This document shows, piece by piece, positions 1-7,387 of a DNA stretch of 64,000 nt (position 1 is the stretch's first letter; the number at the start of each line of letters is the position of its first letter). The notes below the pieces were generated by a model that ran no database searches, was not told the origin of the DNA, and saw nothing but the letters and a program-made list of their open reading frames with translations. Source of the stretch: Pseudonocardia halophobica (GTDB taxonomy: Bacteria; Actinomycetota; Actinomycetes; Mycobacteriales; Pseudonocardiaceae); NCBI RefSeq assembly GCF_027922425.1, contig NZ_BSFQ01000021.1:55230-119229 (forward strand). Direction: 5' to 3'. Position numbers and translations under genes: made by a program.

Positions 1-74
1 GGCGGAGCCGGCGACGCTGAGAGGTCGCCCGCCAGCGCGGAGTAACAATCCGAGGCCAGCGGAGACGTACAGGC

Positions 75-302
75 GTGGCAAATCCCGACGGAGTACAGCT
101 CCTGATCGACCAGCTTGACCGGCTCGGCCCCGATGCATCGCGGGCCGTCGCGCAGCAAGCCGCGCGAATCGCCTTCTCGGAGGACGTACGGACGGACCAG
201 GACGTGGCCCAGGTGTTCAAGTTCCTCTACAGCGCCACGGCGCAGCCGGCCCCTGCTGATCCCGCGCACCCAGACCTCTCTTCCGGCGAGATCTCGCGCT
301 AG
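75..302 (+). CDS. small hypothetical protein of the element
   Basis: GTG-started 75-aa frame. The first half reads as a normal acidic helical protein (LLIDQLDRLGPDA, then AARIAFSEDVRTDQDVAQVF), followed by a Pro/Ala-rich tail. I do not recognise a family. It is the only rightward gene at this end, and it stops just before a perfect hairpin it shares as a terminator with the convergent gene at 349-585. That arrangement supports it being a real transcription unit. Genes upstream of it would lie outside the window. Confidence 0.5.
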   Translation: MANPDGVQLLIDQLDRLGPDASRAVAQQAARIAFSEDVRTDQDVAQVFKFLYSATAQPAPADPAHPDLSSGEISR

Positions 303-307
303 AAACA

Positions 308-347
308 GACGATGCCCCCTGACCTCGATGAGTCAGGGGGCATCGTC
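308..347. terminator. perfect bidirectional hairpin terminator
   Basis: A 16-bp perfect stem (308-323 with 332-347; arm GACGATGCCCCCTGAC) closes an 8-nt loop. It is followed by TTTA on the right, and by TGTTTCT when read leftwards on the minus strand. It separates two convergent genes (75-302 and 349-585), so it should stop transcription from both sides. Confidence 0.9.
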
Positions 348-348
348 T

Positions 349-585
349 TTAGTTGTGCAGCAGATACGACTCGACCTGATCGAGCGACAGGCCATAGCCG
401 CGACGAGAGCCGTCGGAGGCGACGATTTCTCGGTCAATCCACACCTGCCCAACGTAGATGTCTCGGACGAGGCGGAACGTGCCATACCCGATCGACCGCG
501 GGTCACGTCGTCGGCACTTCTCCAGGACGAGGCCCTGACGAGTCGCCATGCGACGGAGACGGTTTTCGCGAACCTGTTCGCTCAT
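349..585 (-). CDS. small hypothetical phage-type protein
   Basis: A 78-aa basic protein that starts MSEQVRENRLRRMATRQ and ends SLDQVESYLLHN. The N-terminal third is Arg-rich and the rest reads as a compact alpha/beta domain. Small proteins of this kind occur in actinobacterial prophages, but I cannot assign a function. An AAGGA-like ribosome site lies about 11 nt before the ATG. The gene is downstream of the HNH gene in the leftward operon and ends at the shared terminator at 308-347. Confidence 0.6.
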   Translation of the reverse strand: MSEQVRENRLRRMATRQGLVLEKCRRRDPRSIGYGTFRLVRDIYVGQVWIDREIVASDGSRRGYGLSLDQVESYLLHN

Positions 586-722
586 GGTTCATGCAATCCT
601 TCCGGTGATGCCGGAAGCGATGCTGCCCGGCTAGAAGTGGGTTGGGAGACCCGTACAGACCCCGAGGAGCCTTGGGGCTGGGTCAATTCGCGCGAAGCCC
701 GTAGAGAGGCAATCCGCCCCCG

Positions 723-1118
723 TCAGGCCGCCTCGTCGCCGTCGTACCACTGGACGTCATCCGCCCATTTCCGCGACACGCGCAGACCGTGGGGGGTGTA
801 CCAGCCCGCGAGACGCGGCTGGCCCGCCGGCCGGGTCGTGCTCGGCCGAGACGCCGGCGCCGCACGGTCTGCCTTGCTGTAGTTGCAGTGATCGCACGCA
901 GCACGAAGATTCTGCGGATCGTCGGTGCCGCCGCGGACCTTCGGCACGATGTGGTCCACAGTGTTCGCGGGCTGACCGCAGTAGCCACACCGGTGGCCGT
1001 CGCGCTCCAGCACGAACTTGCGGATCTTCTGCCAATCGGCGCCGTAACCGCGGGCGGTCGTCGCCGAGTAGCTCGACTTGCCCTTGTACGGCCCCCTCGG
1101 GCCTCGCGATGTGCCCAT
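723..1118 (-). CDS. HNH endonuclease
   Basis: A 131-aa protein with a complete HNH fold: a CGYC zinc knuckle (Cys44, Cys47), a VDHI pair (Asp55-His56), Asn70 and a second zinc pair in CDHC (Cys75, Cys78). The ATG at 1118 is preceded by AAGGAGG with a 4-nt spacer, which fixes the start; upstream codons in this frame are not needed. In HK97-like phages a small HNH nuclease works with the terminase during packaging. Here it lies directly downstream of the prohead protease. Whether it cleaves phage DNA for packaging or acts otherwise is not shown. Confidence 0.9.
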   Translation of the reverse strand: MGTSRGPRGPYKGKSSYSATTARGYGADWQKIRKFVLERDGHRCGYCGQPANTVDHIVPKVRGGTDDPQNLRAACDHCNYSKADRAAPASRPSTTRPAGQPRLAGWYTPHGLRVSRKWADDVQWYDGDEAA

Positions 1119-1327
1119 TGGGCCTCCTTGAACGCCCCCAGAGCACCGGGGGGAGAATCGAAATGACGGGTTGTGGGGTCGATTGGCCCGGCGGTGACCT
1201 TTTGCTCCCCCATCCCCTTTTCGCAGGTCAGGGTTGGCGTGGTCGTCGTTCGTTCGCCCGGCAGCCCGACGACCACGCCGGAGCGAGCAGGCGCGAAGCC
1301 ATGGCTCCTGCTCGCCCTGTCTGTGGG

Positions 1328-1891
1328 TCAGGCGGCGCGCAGGTCCGCGCTGGTCGCTGCGTAGGCCGGCCACGTCACTGCGCTGACTTCGAACAGCTCG
1401 ACCTCGTGGATGCGGCGCACCTCAACGTCTGCGCCGTGTCCGTCGTGGGTCTCGATCTGCTCGGTTGTCCAGTCGTCATCGAGGACGCGGAAGCCGAAGC
1501 TCATGCCGTCGACGTTGGCGTTGCGCAGGTTCGCCTTGAGGTCGCGCACGTACGACAGTTCTTCGTCGAGGTAGGAGTCGACGGCCAGGCCGTGCTCGTC
1601 CTCGCTCAGGTCGAGGGTGCCAGCCGATACCCGGCTTACCACATAGAACGGATTGTGGTCGAGCAGGAATCGCACATCGGCAGTGCGCAGCGTATTAGCG
1701 AATGCGCCTGGTGCGATCTCCTCATAGAAGCCCATGAGAAGTGGATTGCCGATCGCGGTACGCGAGTCGAATACGGCTGCGTATCCGTTGAATCGGCCGG
1801 TGCTGGCGTCGCTCGCCGCGCGGATTTCAGTGCGCGCGGTCGCGAGGGGAATGTGTCGTCGCTCGGGCAGGCCGGCGATGTCGTGGCGCAT
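1328..1891 (-). CDS. HK97-family prohead protease
   Basis: A 187-aa caudoviral prohead protease (serine peptidase of the HK97 gp4 type) that trims the capsid scaffold during head maturation. Visible landmarks are FNGYAAVFDS near residue 35, His79 in FLLDHN, Ser131 in GMSFGF, and the block VELFEVSAVTWPAY near residue 165. The ATG at 1891 has AGGAG five nt upstream; a longer open frame above it lacks family similarity. The protease is transcribed after the capsid gene, the reverse of the usual HK97 order and of the order I recall for phiRv2. Confidence 0.92.
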   Translation of the reverse strand: MRHDIAGLPERRHIPLATARTEIRAASDASTGRFNGYAAVFDSRTAIGNPLLMGFYEEIAPGAFANTLRTADVRFLLDHNPFYVVSRVSAGTLDLSEDEHGLAVDSYLDEELSYVRDLKANLRNANVDGMSFGFRVLDDDWTTEQIETHDGHGADVEVRRIHEVELFEVSAVTWPAYAATSADLRAA

Positions 1892-2174
1892 AGGGGCTCC
1901 TGGAGTTCGGGCGTTGGAGTGGTGCCCCGACACCCGCCGTGGTTCCGTGCGGTGAAAGGAGAGAAAGCCCGCGCGGCCTGCGGCGAGATGTCGAGGCGGT
2001 GCACGTCCAGAGCCCGGCGCCCCAACAACACACCGGTTGAATGCTCGTCGTGCTCGGGCAGGACGGCGCCGGCTCGCCGATGCACCGGAGTGCACCGCTG
2101 CGTTGCGGTGCGGCGTCCGTGTCGGTGTTGAGCCGTGCGGCTGTCCTGTCCGCTTCGGGGTCGTGCGTCGTCCG
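1892..2174. other. gap upstream of the prohead protease with no supported gene
   Basis: Between the protease start and the weakly supported frame at 2175-2510 I see no convincing coding sequence. Open frames exist on both strands, but they are Arg/Pro/Ser-rich with no recognisable domain and poor start sites. The stretch may be a remnant of decayed head genes. Confidence 0.5.
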
Positions 2175-2510
2175 TCATGCCCAGCCGGGACGTCGACACC
2201 CTCGGGTCAGCCGCGAGGGTGGACCGGCCGGCGTGGAGCGAGTGCGCGGAGGTGGTGCGCGGCTCGCTCCTGCCGGGTGCGGTGTCCTCGGGCTGGAAGT
2301 GGGTATGAGGGGCCGCCCACAGCGCGTCTCTGGGAAGCTGCTGCGGGCGGCCGCCCTCGGGCAGGCGATGCGGCGGAAGTCGCTCCAGCGCCGTTGCTGG
2401 GCGTTGATATGTGCTCGCATGTCCTGCAGATCGGGGGCACACTCGGCCGGGACGAGGAGGTAAGTCGTCCCGGCCGGCGTGGGTTTCAGGTCGCGTTTGA
2501 GCGCAGGCAC
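2175..2510 (-). CDS. uncertain small protein, possibly frameshifted
   Basis: A GTG-started 111-aa frame. Its first 50 residues read like a normal protein (MPALKRDLKPTPAGTTYLLV, then DLQDMRAHINAQQRRW). The C-terminal half becomes Pro/Arg/Ser-rich with rare codons such as ATA and AGG. A second frame (about 2207-2330) looks more protein-like there, so a frameshift in mid-gene is possible. It lies in the leftward operon between the capsid-coupled 68-aa gene and the protease. No family is recognised. Confidence 0.35.
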   Translation of the reverse strand: MPALKRDLKPTPAGTTYLLVPAECAPDLQDMRAHINAQQRRWSDFRRIACPRAAARSSFPETRCGRPLIPTSSPRTPHPAGASRAPPPRTRSTPAGPPSRLTRGCRRPGWA

Positions 2511-2619
2511 GCCCCGCTCTCTAGGACGGGATGCTGCGTGCCTTGGTTCGCCGCGCGGCGCAGGTTAGTGAGACCCGGGCCGTGCTCGCGGCGCGACTTT
2601 GACGCCCGCCACCTGAGGT

Positions 2620-2826
2620 TCAGTCAGCCGAGCTGGTCGGCTTCTTGCGGCGCACGGTGGGCCGCTTGGCCTCGCGGGTGTCGAGGTACTGGTCGAGGGT
2701 CTCGAACATCTCCTCGCGGCCGCTGTAGGCCGGATCAGCGGTGTCGAGGATCTCGCCAGCAGCGACGACTCGGAGTGCTCCGTCGATCCACGTCGCGAAC
2801 GGGCTCACGCAGCGGGTGGCGGCCAT
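2620..2826 (-). CDS. small protein translationally coupled to the capsid gene
   Basis: A 68-aa protein whose ATG overlaps the capsid stop codon in a TGATG junction, so it is almost certainly translated by re-initiation after the capsid protein. The sequence has an acidic middle (EILDTADPAYSGREEMFETL) and a basic tail (RPTVRRKKPTSS). Its position directly behind the major capsid gene suggests a head accessory or completion role, but there is no recognised family. A longer open frame upstream merely shadows the capsid gene. Confidence 0.7.
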   Translation of the reverse strand: MAATRCVSPFATWIDGALRVVAAGEILDTADPAYSGREEMFETLDQYLDTREAKRPTVRRKKPTSSAD

Positions 2827-4478
2827 CAGGCGACCAGCATCCGGAACGCGCCGTCGTTGACGCTGTCGCTGCCGGTCCTGTACCACGCGAACCAGCCACG
2901 CTGGCCGGTCGGGCGCCGGTTGGAGCCGAACAGGTGGGGCACCAGCTCGATGCGGAACCCGACGCGGTCGGCGATCACGAAGTGGCTGAAGTCGCCGTAG
3001 ACCATGAGGTTGTCGGTGCCACCGGCGGCCCAAGTCGAGTCCATCGCCTCGCACTCCAGCGCGTCGCGGCCCATCAGCTTCGCCGGCTGGTCAGCGCCGA
3101 TGCGCTCCCACATCTGGGCGCCACCGTTGGCGTCGAACCTGCGGACGCTGTTGTAGACCGTGCGGTGCGCGAGCCACGACGCCCGCTTGCGGAAGCGGGC
3201 CGGCAGGGCCGAGTCAAGGGCGTAGATGTCGCCCGCGGCGAACGCCCCGTCCTGGATCGTGGAGACGACCGACGAGCCACCCGCGAGGGCGGTCACGATT
3301 CCCGTGGGCTGGCCGCTGCCGGTGCCGGTGGCGAACGCCTCGGCCTCCAGGTCCTCCTTGCCGGCAGCGAACAGCCGGGCAAGCTCCTGCGCCACGTTGG
3401 CCTCGTCCTCGAGTGCCTCGATCGAGATCGGGACGAAGCCGCGAGCGGCGTGCACCGGGATGGCCGGGCTGTCGAACGGCGGGGTGTCGTCGCTGACCTC
3501 GGAGCCCTCGGCATCCCACGACCAGGAGATCGCCTCGGAGCCGACGCCGTGCCAGACGTCGCCAGTCGCGACGACCTGGCGGGCGATCTGCCGGATCTCG
3601 TTCAGAGTGCCGTTCGACCGAATGATCACGGCGGGGTCGAGCTGGAACGGGACCAACACGCCGCCAGCGTTGTCGGTCAGCGACATGGCGCGGGCGACCT
3701 GCCGGCTGTGCTCCATCGCCGCGGTCTCCTCCGGGGAGAGCTCGTGCGCGGCGTCGCGGGCCAGCTTCGACCAGGCCCTGTAGTAGGCCGGCGAGGACAG
3801 CGCGAGGACCAGGCGCGACAGGTTCCCGTTGCCGTCGTCGTGCTGCTCAACCATTGCCGTCGCGGCGGCCCGGATCTTGTCGTTGGCGCCGGGCATCTGC
3901 TCGACGGCGTCCAGGGCGCGGGCCCGGTACTCGGAGGTGACCGCGTGGCGATCACGGCCGAACTCCTGCACGGCACGCAGCTCCCACGGGTTTCCGAACC
4001 GGCCGCGGCGAGTCTGAGCGGAGGCGGGGTCGCGGAAGGGGTCGGCGTCGTAGTGGTCGGCGCTGCCACCGCGGGCGCTGACGACCTGCCCGTAGTCGAC
4101 ACCAGAGTGGTACTGGCGGTCGATCTCGTCGGCGTCGCCGCGGACGACGAACCGCGGGCCGCGGGCGGCCTCGGCGCGGGCCTGCTCGGACTGGTGACGG
4201 ACGACCTCGGCGAGACGCAGGGCGAACGCCTGCAGCTCGGTGCGCTTGGCGCGGGCGGCGTCAAGCTGGGTCTGCTGGTTCCGCGTGGGGGTGCGCCCGG
4301 CAGCGGCGGTCTTGATGGCGCCAATCTCGGCGGCGCACTCCTCGACGGCCTGGTGGGCCTCGCGGAGCACCTCGTCGAGCACGTTGGCCGGGTACGCGTA
4401 CGCGGCGGCGTGGTCGGCGGTGCGCAGCTCGTCGAGCAGGCCGGCCGGGTCGTGGCCAGCGGCAGGAATGTAGTTCAC
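2826..4478 (-). CDS. HK97-type phage major capsid protein
   Basis: A 550-aa capsid precursor. Residues about 30-90 form an Ala/Glu/Arg-rich helical segment typical of the scaffolding delta domain. The shell domain begins near residue 270 (GGVLVPFQLDPAVI) and includes SEVSDDTPPFDSPAI, RGFVPISIEALEDEANV and GTGSGQPTGIVTAL, all characteristic of the HK97-fold phage capsid family. The start is GTG at 4478, with GGAGGA about 7 nt upstream. A short hairpin (4496-4519) lies just above this ribosome site. It would assemble the element's own capsid, matured by the protease at 1328-1891. Confidence 0.95.
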   Translation of the reverse strand: MNYIPAAGHDPAGLLDELRTADHAAAYAYPANVLDEVLREAHQAVEECAAEIGAIKTAAAGRTPTRNQQTQLDAARAKRTELQAFALRLAEVVRHQSEQARAEAARGPRFVVRGDADEIDRQYHSGVDYGQVVSARGGSADHYDADPFRDPASAQTRRGRFGNPWELRAVQEFGRDRHAVTSEYRARALDAVEQMPGANDKIRAAATAMVEQHDDGNGNLSRLVLALSSPAYYRAWSKLARDAAHELSPEETAAMEHSRQVARAMSLTDNAGGVLVPFQLDPAVIIRSNGTLNEIRQIARQVVATGDVWHGVGSEAISWSWDAEGSEVSDDTPPFDSPAIPVHAARGFVPISIEALEDEANVAQELARLFAAGKEDLEAEAFATGTGSGQPTGIVTALAGGSSVVSTIQDGAFAAGDIYALDSALPARFRKRASWLAHRTVYNSVRRFDANGGAQMWERIGADQPAKLMGRDALECEAMDSTWAAGGTDNLMVYGDFSHFVIADRVGFRIELVPHLFGSNRRPTGQRGWFAWYRTGSDSVNDGAFRMLVA

Positions 4479-4495
4479 GAGAAATCCTCCGGAAT

Positions 4496-4519
4496 GGGGG
4501 CAGATAGTGGCTTGCCCCC
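4496..4519. promoter_or_regulatory. small hairpin just upstream of the capsid ribosome-binding site
   Basis: Arms GGGGGCA (4496-4502) and TGCCCCC (4513-4519) pair perfectly around a 10-nt loop, five nt above the GGAGG of the capsid gene. On the capsid mRNA this could modulate ribosome access; there is no direct evidence. Confidence 0.4.
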
Positions 4520-4593
4520 GGCGCGCGGCGGAGCCCTCTTCGTGGCTTCCGTTTCCTGACCTCGCTTTGTAGGTCGGGGCGCCCAGGAACGCG

Positions 4594-4629
4594 AACGGCT
4601 CGTGCGCCGCTTCGTGCGCACGAGCCGTT
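4594..4629. terminator. 14-bp perfect hairpin between early genes and the capsid gene
   Basis: Arms AACGGCTCGTGCGC (4594-4607) and its exact complement (4616-4629) close an 8-nt loop. It lies in the 172-bp gap between the 104-aa gene and the capsid gene. No U-run follows, as is common in actinobacteria. It may act as a terminator or attenuator separating replication genes from head genes. Confidence 0.6.
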
Positions 4630-4650
4630 ACCTCTAGCGTGAGATGGCTG

Positions 4651-4965
4651 TCAAGCCACGTCGGTGTCGCTTCCGAGGTCGCGGGCGAGGATTTCGCGGA
4701 TCTCGGCGGCTTCCTGCTCGGTCAGGATTTCACCGATTGTGTCGTCCTCGATCTGGCGCCGGACGTCCTCCATCAGCTCGTCCCTGCGTCCCATTTCTAG
4801 CTCCATGACCAGCGCGAATGCCCAGTAGACGTCAGCGGCGCGGATCTGGCCGCGCTCGTGCTGGGCGCTACCCATCTTGTGCATGAGCGCGATATGGATG
4901 CGGAGGTCGGAGTCGGTGAGACGCCGGATTGCGAGGTCGAGCCCCGGGATTTCATTCCGTGACAT
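4651..4965 (-). CDS. hypothetical 104-aa element protein
   Basis: A helical, acidic 104-aa protein starting MSRNEIPGLDLAIRRLTD, with a C-terminal Glu-rich segment (IGEILTEQEAAEIREILARD). No transmembrane segment or known motif is visible. The ATG follows a GAAAGAG site by about 8 nt. It is the last gene of the replication-side group before the hairpin at 4594-4629 and the head genes. Function unknown. Confidence 0.7.
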   Translation of the reverse strand: MSRNEIPGLDLAIRRLTDSDLRIHIALMHKMGSAQHERGQIRAADVYWAFALVMELEMGRRDELMEDVRRQIEDDTIGEILTEQEAAEIREILARDLGSDTDVA

Positions 4966-4984
4966 GATTCACTCTTTCGGACTA

Positions 4985-5569
4985 TTAGGCGGCGTCGGCG
5001 ATGATGATTCGGACCGGTCCGAACTCGTGGACGATCCGCTCGATTGCCTTGCCCTGCTCGATGCCCTCGGGTCGGATTCCGGGAATGGAGGTCGCGAGGT
5101 GTCGCCCCCGGAAGATTCGGTGATCCTGGGGAGCGCGGGCATGTTCGTGCAGCGGGTCGGGCCGGCGCGGGGTGAAGCGGTCCGTCATGGCGGTGGTGAT
5201 CCTTCGCAGGTGTGCTCGGGGAGCTGTCGGCTGAGGGGCGGGGCGAAGCGGTGCGACGTCCCAGCGGTCGAGCAGGGGCGGCCCGGCGTAGAGCGGCGCG
5301 GCGACGTCTCGCGAGGAGGTGGGCCGCTCCGACACGGCGTCGAGGCGGCTGCCGGCGGCGCGCGACCACGGTGTCGCGCACGTAGCCGGCCAGGGCCGCA
5401 CCGGGGGCGCGCCGCTGCGCCGCCCGGTGACTCGCTCCCGCTCGACGGGGGTGCCGGTGACCACGGCCGGCGTGTGCCGGTCGCAGCCGCTCTCGTCTCC
5501 CCGTCGGACCCCTGCCCAGCACGGCGGGCAGTCAGGCAGCCAGTACGGCTGCCCCGGCCAGAGGGTCAC
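4985..5569 (-). CDS. hypothetical 194-aa protein with N-terminal Cys/His cluster
   Basis: GTG start in a GTGA overlap with the ATPase stop, indicating coupling. The N-terminus holds DCPPCWAG and a following CDRH, a possible zinc-binding set. The middle is Pro/Arg-rich, and the end (IERIVHEFGPVRIIIADAA) reads as a folded segment. An internal ATG at 5188 could start a separate 67-aa protein, so the upstream part is less certain. No family recognised. Confidence 0.5.
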   Translation of the reverse strand: MTLWPGQPYWLPDCPPCWAGVRRGDESGCDRHTPAVVTGTPVERERVTGRRSGAPPVRPWPATCATPWSRAAGSRLDAVSERPTSSRDVAAPLYAGPPLLDRWDVAPLRPAPQPTAPRAHLRRITTAMTDRFTPRRPDPLHEHARAPQDHRIFRGRHLATSIPGIRPEGIEQGKAIERIVHEFGPVRIIIADAA

Positions 5570-6732
5570 GAGGCCATCCCCAGCGGGTCGTCAGGGACAG
5601 CCTCGTCAATAGGGACACCGGCAGGGACACCCTCGATGACGCCCTGACCTGCGGAAGGGACAGTAGGGACAGCGGGGACAGCAGTAGGGGTGACGCTGTA
5701 CCGTCCCCGATCCGCCTTGACGAGCTGCCCGTCGTCCGCCATGCGAGCAACGGTTTTCTTGATCAGCTCGTAGCCCAGCCCGGTGCCCTCTGCGATCTGC
5801 TTCGGGCCGCCACCCGGGTTCGCGCGGACCCAATCGAGGATCACGGCCCGGGTCTCCCCGACCAGGTGATCGAGCGCCGGCCCGTCCAGTGCTTCCCACA
5901 GTCCGCGGTCGGGGTCGAACGTCAGCGCGTACTCGGTCTCGTCGACGTCTCGGCCCGTCACGTGAAGGCTGCCGTCCGCCGAGCCGCGAGAGCGCCGCAG
6001 GACCACTACAGCGTCGGACGCACCTGCGAGGCCGTTGGTGCCGGACACCTCGGCCAGGAAGTCTTCCGACCCCATCTTGCGGACGTGGTGCACGAGCACG
6101 ACCGCGATCCCGTAGTCGTCGGCGATTCGCTTGGCGAACCCGACAGCGGAGTAATCGGCGTCGTATGCCGAGACCCCCGGCGGCGGGTTGCCGCGCATCT
6201 TCGCGAAGACATCGATGATGACCATGCGTGCATCGGGCCGCTCGTCCAGCCATGCGCGGATGTACGCCGCACCGGCCGGGAACGGCGGACATGTCGTCTC
6301 CAGGGTGAGCCGGCTGAGATCACCGGTGATCGGCTCGTCGCCGAGCACCTTGCGGAGCCGGTTCTGGAGCCGGCGGCCTGTGTCCTCCAAAGCGAGGTAC
6401 AGCACGTCACCCGCGACGACGTCGATCCGGCCCAGCGCCTTGCCGCCGAGCGCGACCGCCACCGCCAGGTGCAGCGACAGCCACGACTTGCCGATCTTCG
6501 GTGCTCCAGCGAGCACGGAGACGCCCTCGGCGATGATGCCGGGCACTGCGAACCGCGGCGGCTTGAACACCGCGGCGACGAGCTCGGCGCCGGTCCACGC
6601 CGTCTTTCTGTCCCTGGCGACCTCTAGGTGTCCCTGCTGTCCCTTCTGTCCCTTCTGCAGGTCAGCGGGTCGCAGGGGTGTCCCTTCGGGTGTCCCTGCC
6701 GGACGGAGCCTGTCCCTTCTGGGCTTCATCAT
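5566..6732 (-). CDS. RepA-like AAA ATPase with C-terminal winged helix
   Basis: A 388-aa KaiC/RepA-type P-loop ATPase, the likely replication helicase or initiator of the element. Walker A is GAPKIGKS (about residues 76-83), Walker B is MVIIDVF (about 170-176), followed by VLVHHVRKM (about 213-220) and SGTNGLAGASDAVVVL, as in RepA-like helicases. A winged-helix-like segment (GPKQIAEGTGLGYELIKKTV) lies near residues 300-330. The ATG at 6732 overlaps the previous stop (ATGA). Both low-complexity tails, N-terminal KGQKGQQG and C-terminal VPAVPTVPS plus GVPAGVPI, are encoded by arrays of a TGTCCCT repeat, suggesting that the DNA rather than the peptide is under selection there. Confidence 0.9.
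   Translation of the reverse strand: MMKPRRDRLRPAGTPEGTPLRPADLQKGQKGQQGHLEVARDRKTAWTGAELVAAVFKPPRFAVPGIIAEGVSVLAGAPKIGKSWLSLHLAVAVALGGKALGRIDVVAGDVLYLALEDTGRRLQNRLRKVLGDEPITGDLSRLTLETTCPPFPAGAAYIRAWLDERPDARMVIIDVFAKMRGNPPPGVSAYDADYSAVGFAKRIADDYGIAVVLVHHVRKMGSEDFLAEVSGTNGLAGASDAVVVLRRSRGSADGSLHVTGRDVDETEYALTFDPDRGLWEALDGPALDHLVGETRAVILDWVRANPGGGPKQIAEGTGLGYELIKKTVARMADDGQLVKADRGRYSVTPTAVPAVPTVPSAGQGVIEGVPAGVPIDEAVPDDPLGMAS
5593..5680. repeat. iteron-like array, left copy (AGGGACA on the plus strand)
   Basis: Five perfect AGGGACA units start at 5593, 5611, 5623, 5656 and 5665, with a one-mismatch unit at 5674. They lie inside the 3' end of the ATPase gene. Read on the minus strand, this 88-bp block matches the array at 6629-6717 in order, spacing and intervening sequence (both hold GCAGGTCAG). 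It is therefore an inverted copy of that block. Candidate initiator-binding sites or replication origin. Confidence 0.75.
6609..6717. repeat. iteron-like array, right copy (TGTCCCT on the plus strand)
   Basis: Seven perfect TGTCCCT units start at 6609, 6629, 6638, 6647, 6679, 6691 and 6711, inside the 5' coding end of the ATPase gene. Units 2-7 have spacings 9, 9, 32, 12 and 20, nearly the same as the inverted array at 5593-5680 (9, 9, 33, 12, 18). The first 37 bases from 6629 match the inverted copy at 34 positions by my alignment. Confidence 0.8.
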
Positions 6733-7031
6733 GCGGCGCCGACCTCCAGGGCGGCGGCCCGCAGGCGAGGCGTTGCCCACCCCGGCTGCTTCCGGCGCTC
6801 GACGAGGAGATCGTGGGGAGTCCAGCTCGTCGCCACCCACCGCCAGTCGAGCGCGGCACTGATCGCGTGGCTCGCCTCGATCAGGTCGTGGCGGCGCTGG
6901 TGGCGCAGCTCGGCGACGTCCAGGCCGGCCCGGATGGCGACGAGCAGTGGCGCGTTCCACGGAGTCAGGGAGACCTCGATCCCGACGCGCACGTGATCGA
7001 GGTCCGCGAGCGTCACATCGAGCCGGCTCAC
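6729..7031 (-). CDS. hypothetical 100-aa element protein
   Basis: A 100-aa protein (MSRLDVTLADLDHVRVGIEV, later HDLIEASHAISAALDWRWV) with 4-bp overlaps on both sides: its start lies in the stop of the 119-aa gene and its stop in the ATPase start. It is therefore a tightly coupled member of the early leftward operon. No motif is recognised. Confidence 0.75.
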   Translation of the reverse strand: MSRLDVTLADLDHVRVGIEVSLTPWNAPLLVAIRAGLDVAELRHQRRHDLIEASHAISAALDWRWVATSWTPHDLLVERRKQPGWATPRLRAAALEVGAA

Positions 7032-7387
7032 GCCGCGGCCGCCGTGTCCGTGTCGGACTGCTCGACGCGCTTGCGCACCTCGATGCGGACGGCCGCGGCA
7101 AGGGCCATGCGGTCGTCCTGCTCGCGCGTCCGTGCAGGAAGCCTGCGGTACTCGGCGGCCTGGACGTCGAGCTGACGGCTCAACTCGATCAGCCGGTCGA
7201 GCGGGATTCGGTCAAGCTCGCGGACCAGCGCGAACGGGTTGTGATCCGGCTGCAGGGTTGAACCCGAGAGGCCCGGGATGACATCCTGCGATCGAGACCG
7301 GCTCTTGTGATGGGGGCTGAGGTTCTCGATACCGGCGACGTACGGGGCGGCCACCCCGGCGTCGCCGTTCTGCTTCTCGGGGCTCAC
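7028..7387 (-). CDS. hypothetical 119-aa element protein
   Basis: A 119-aa protein with a helical C-terminal half (LIELSRQLDVQAAEYRRLPA, then MALAAAVRIEVRKRVEQ). It overlaps the excisionase-like gene upstream and the 100-aa gene downstream by 4 bp each. Position between an excisionase-like gene and a replication ATPase is typical of small accessory replication or regulatory proteins, but no family is recognised. Confidence 0.75.
   Translation of the reverse strand: MSPEKQNGDAGVAAPYVAGIENLSPHHKSRSRSQDVIPGLSGSTLQPDHNPFALVRELDRIPLDRLIELSRQLDVQAAEYRRLPARTREQDDRMALAAAVRIEVRKRVEQSDTDTAAAA

Noticed and set aside
2037..4559. 840-codon plus-strand open frame opposite the capsid gene
   Set aside because: It is the antisense shadow of the capsid gene in GC-rich DNA; composition is Arg/Gly/Val-rich and no domain is present.
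5593..6717. Inverted arrays as an invertible DNA switch
   Set aside because: Inversion between the arrays would flip the ATPase core and destroy the gene; no invertase-type site or promoter is visible. Iterons are the simpler reading.
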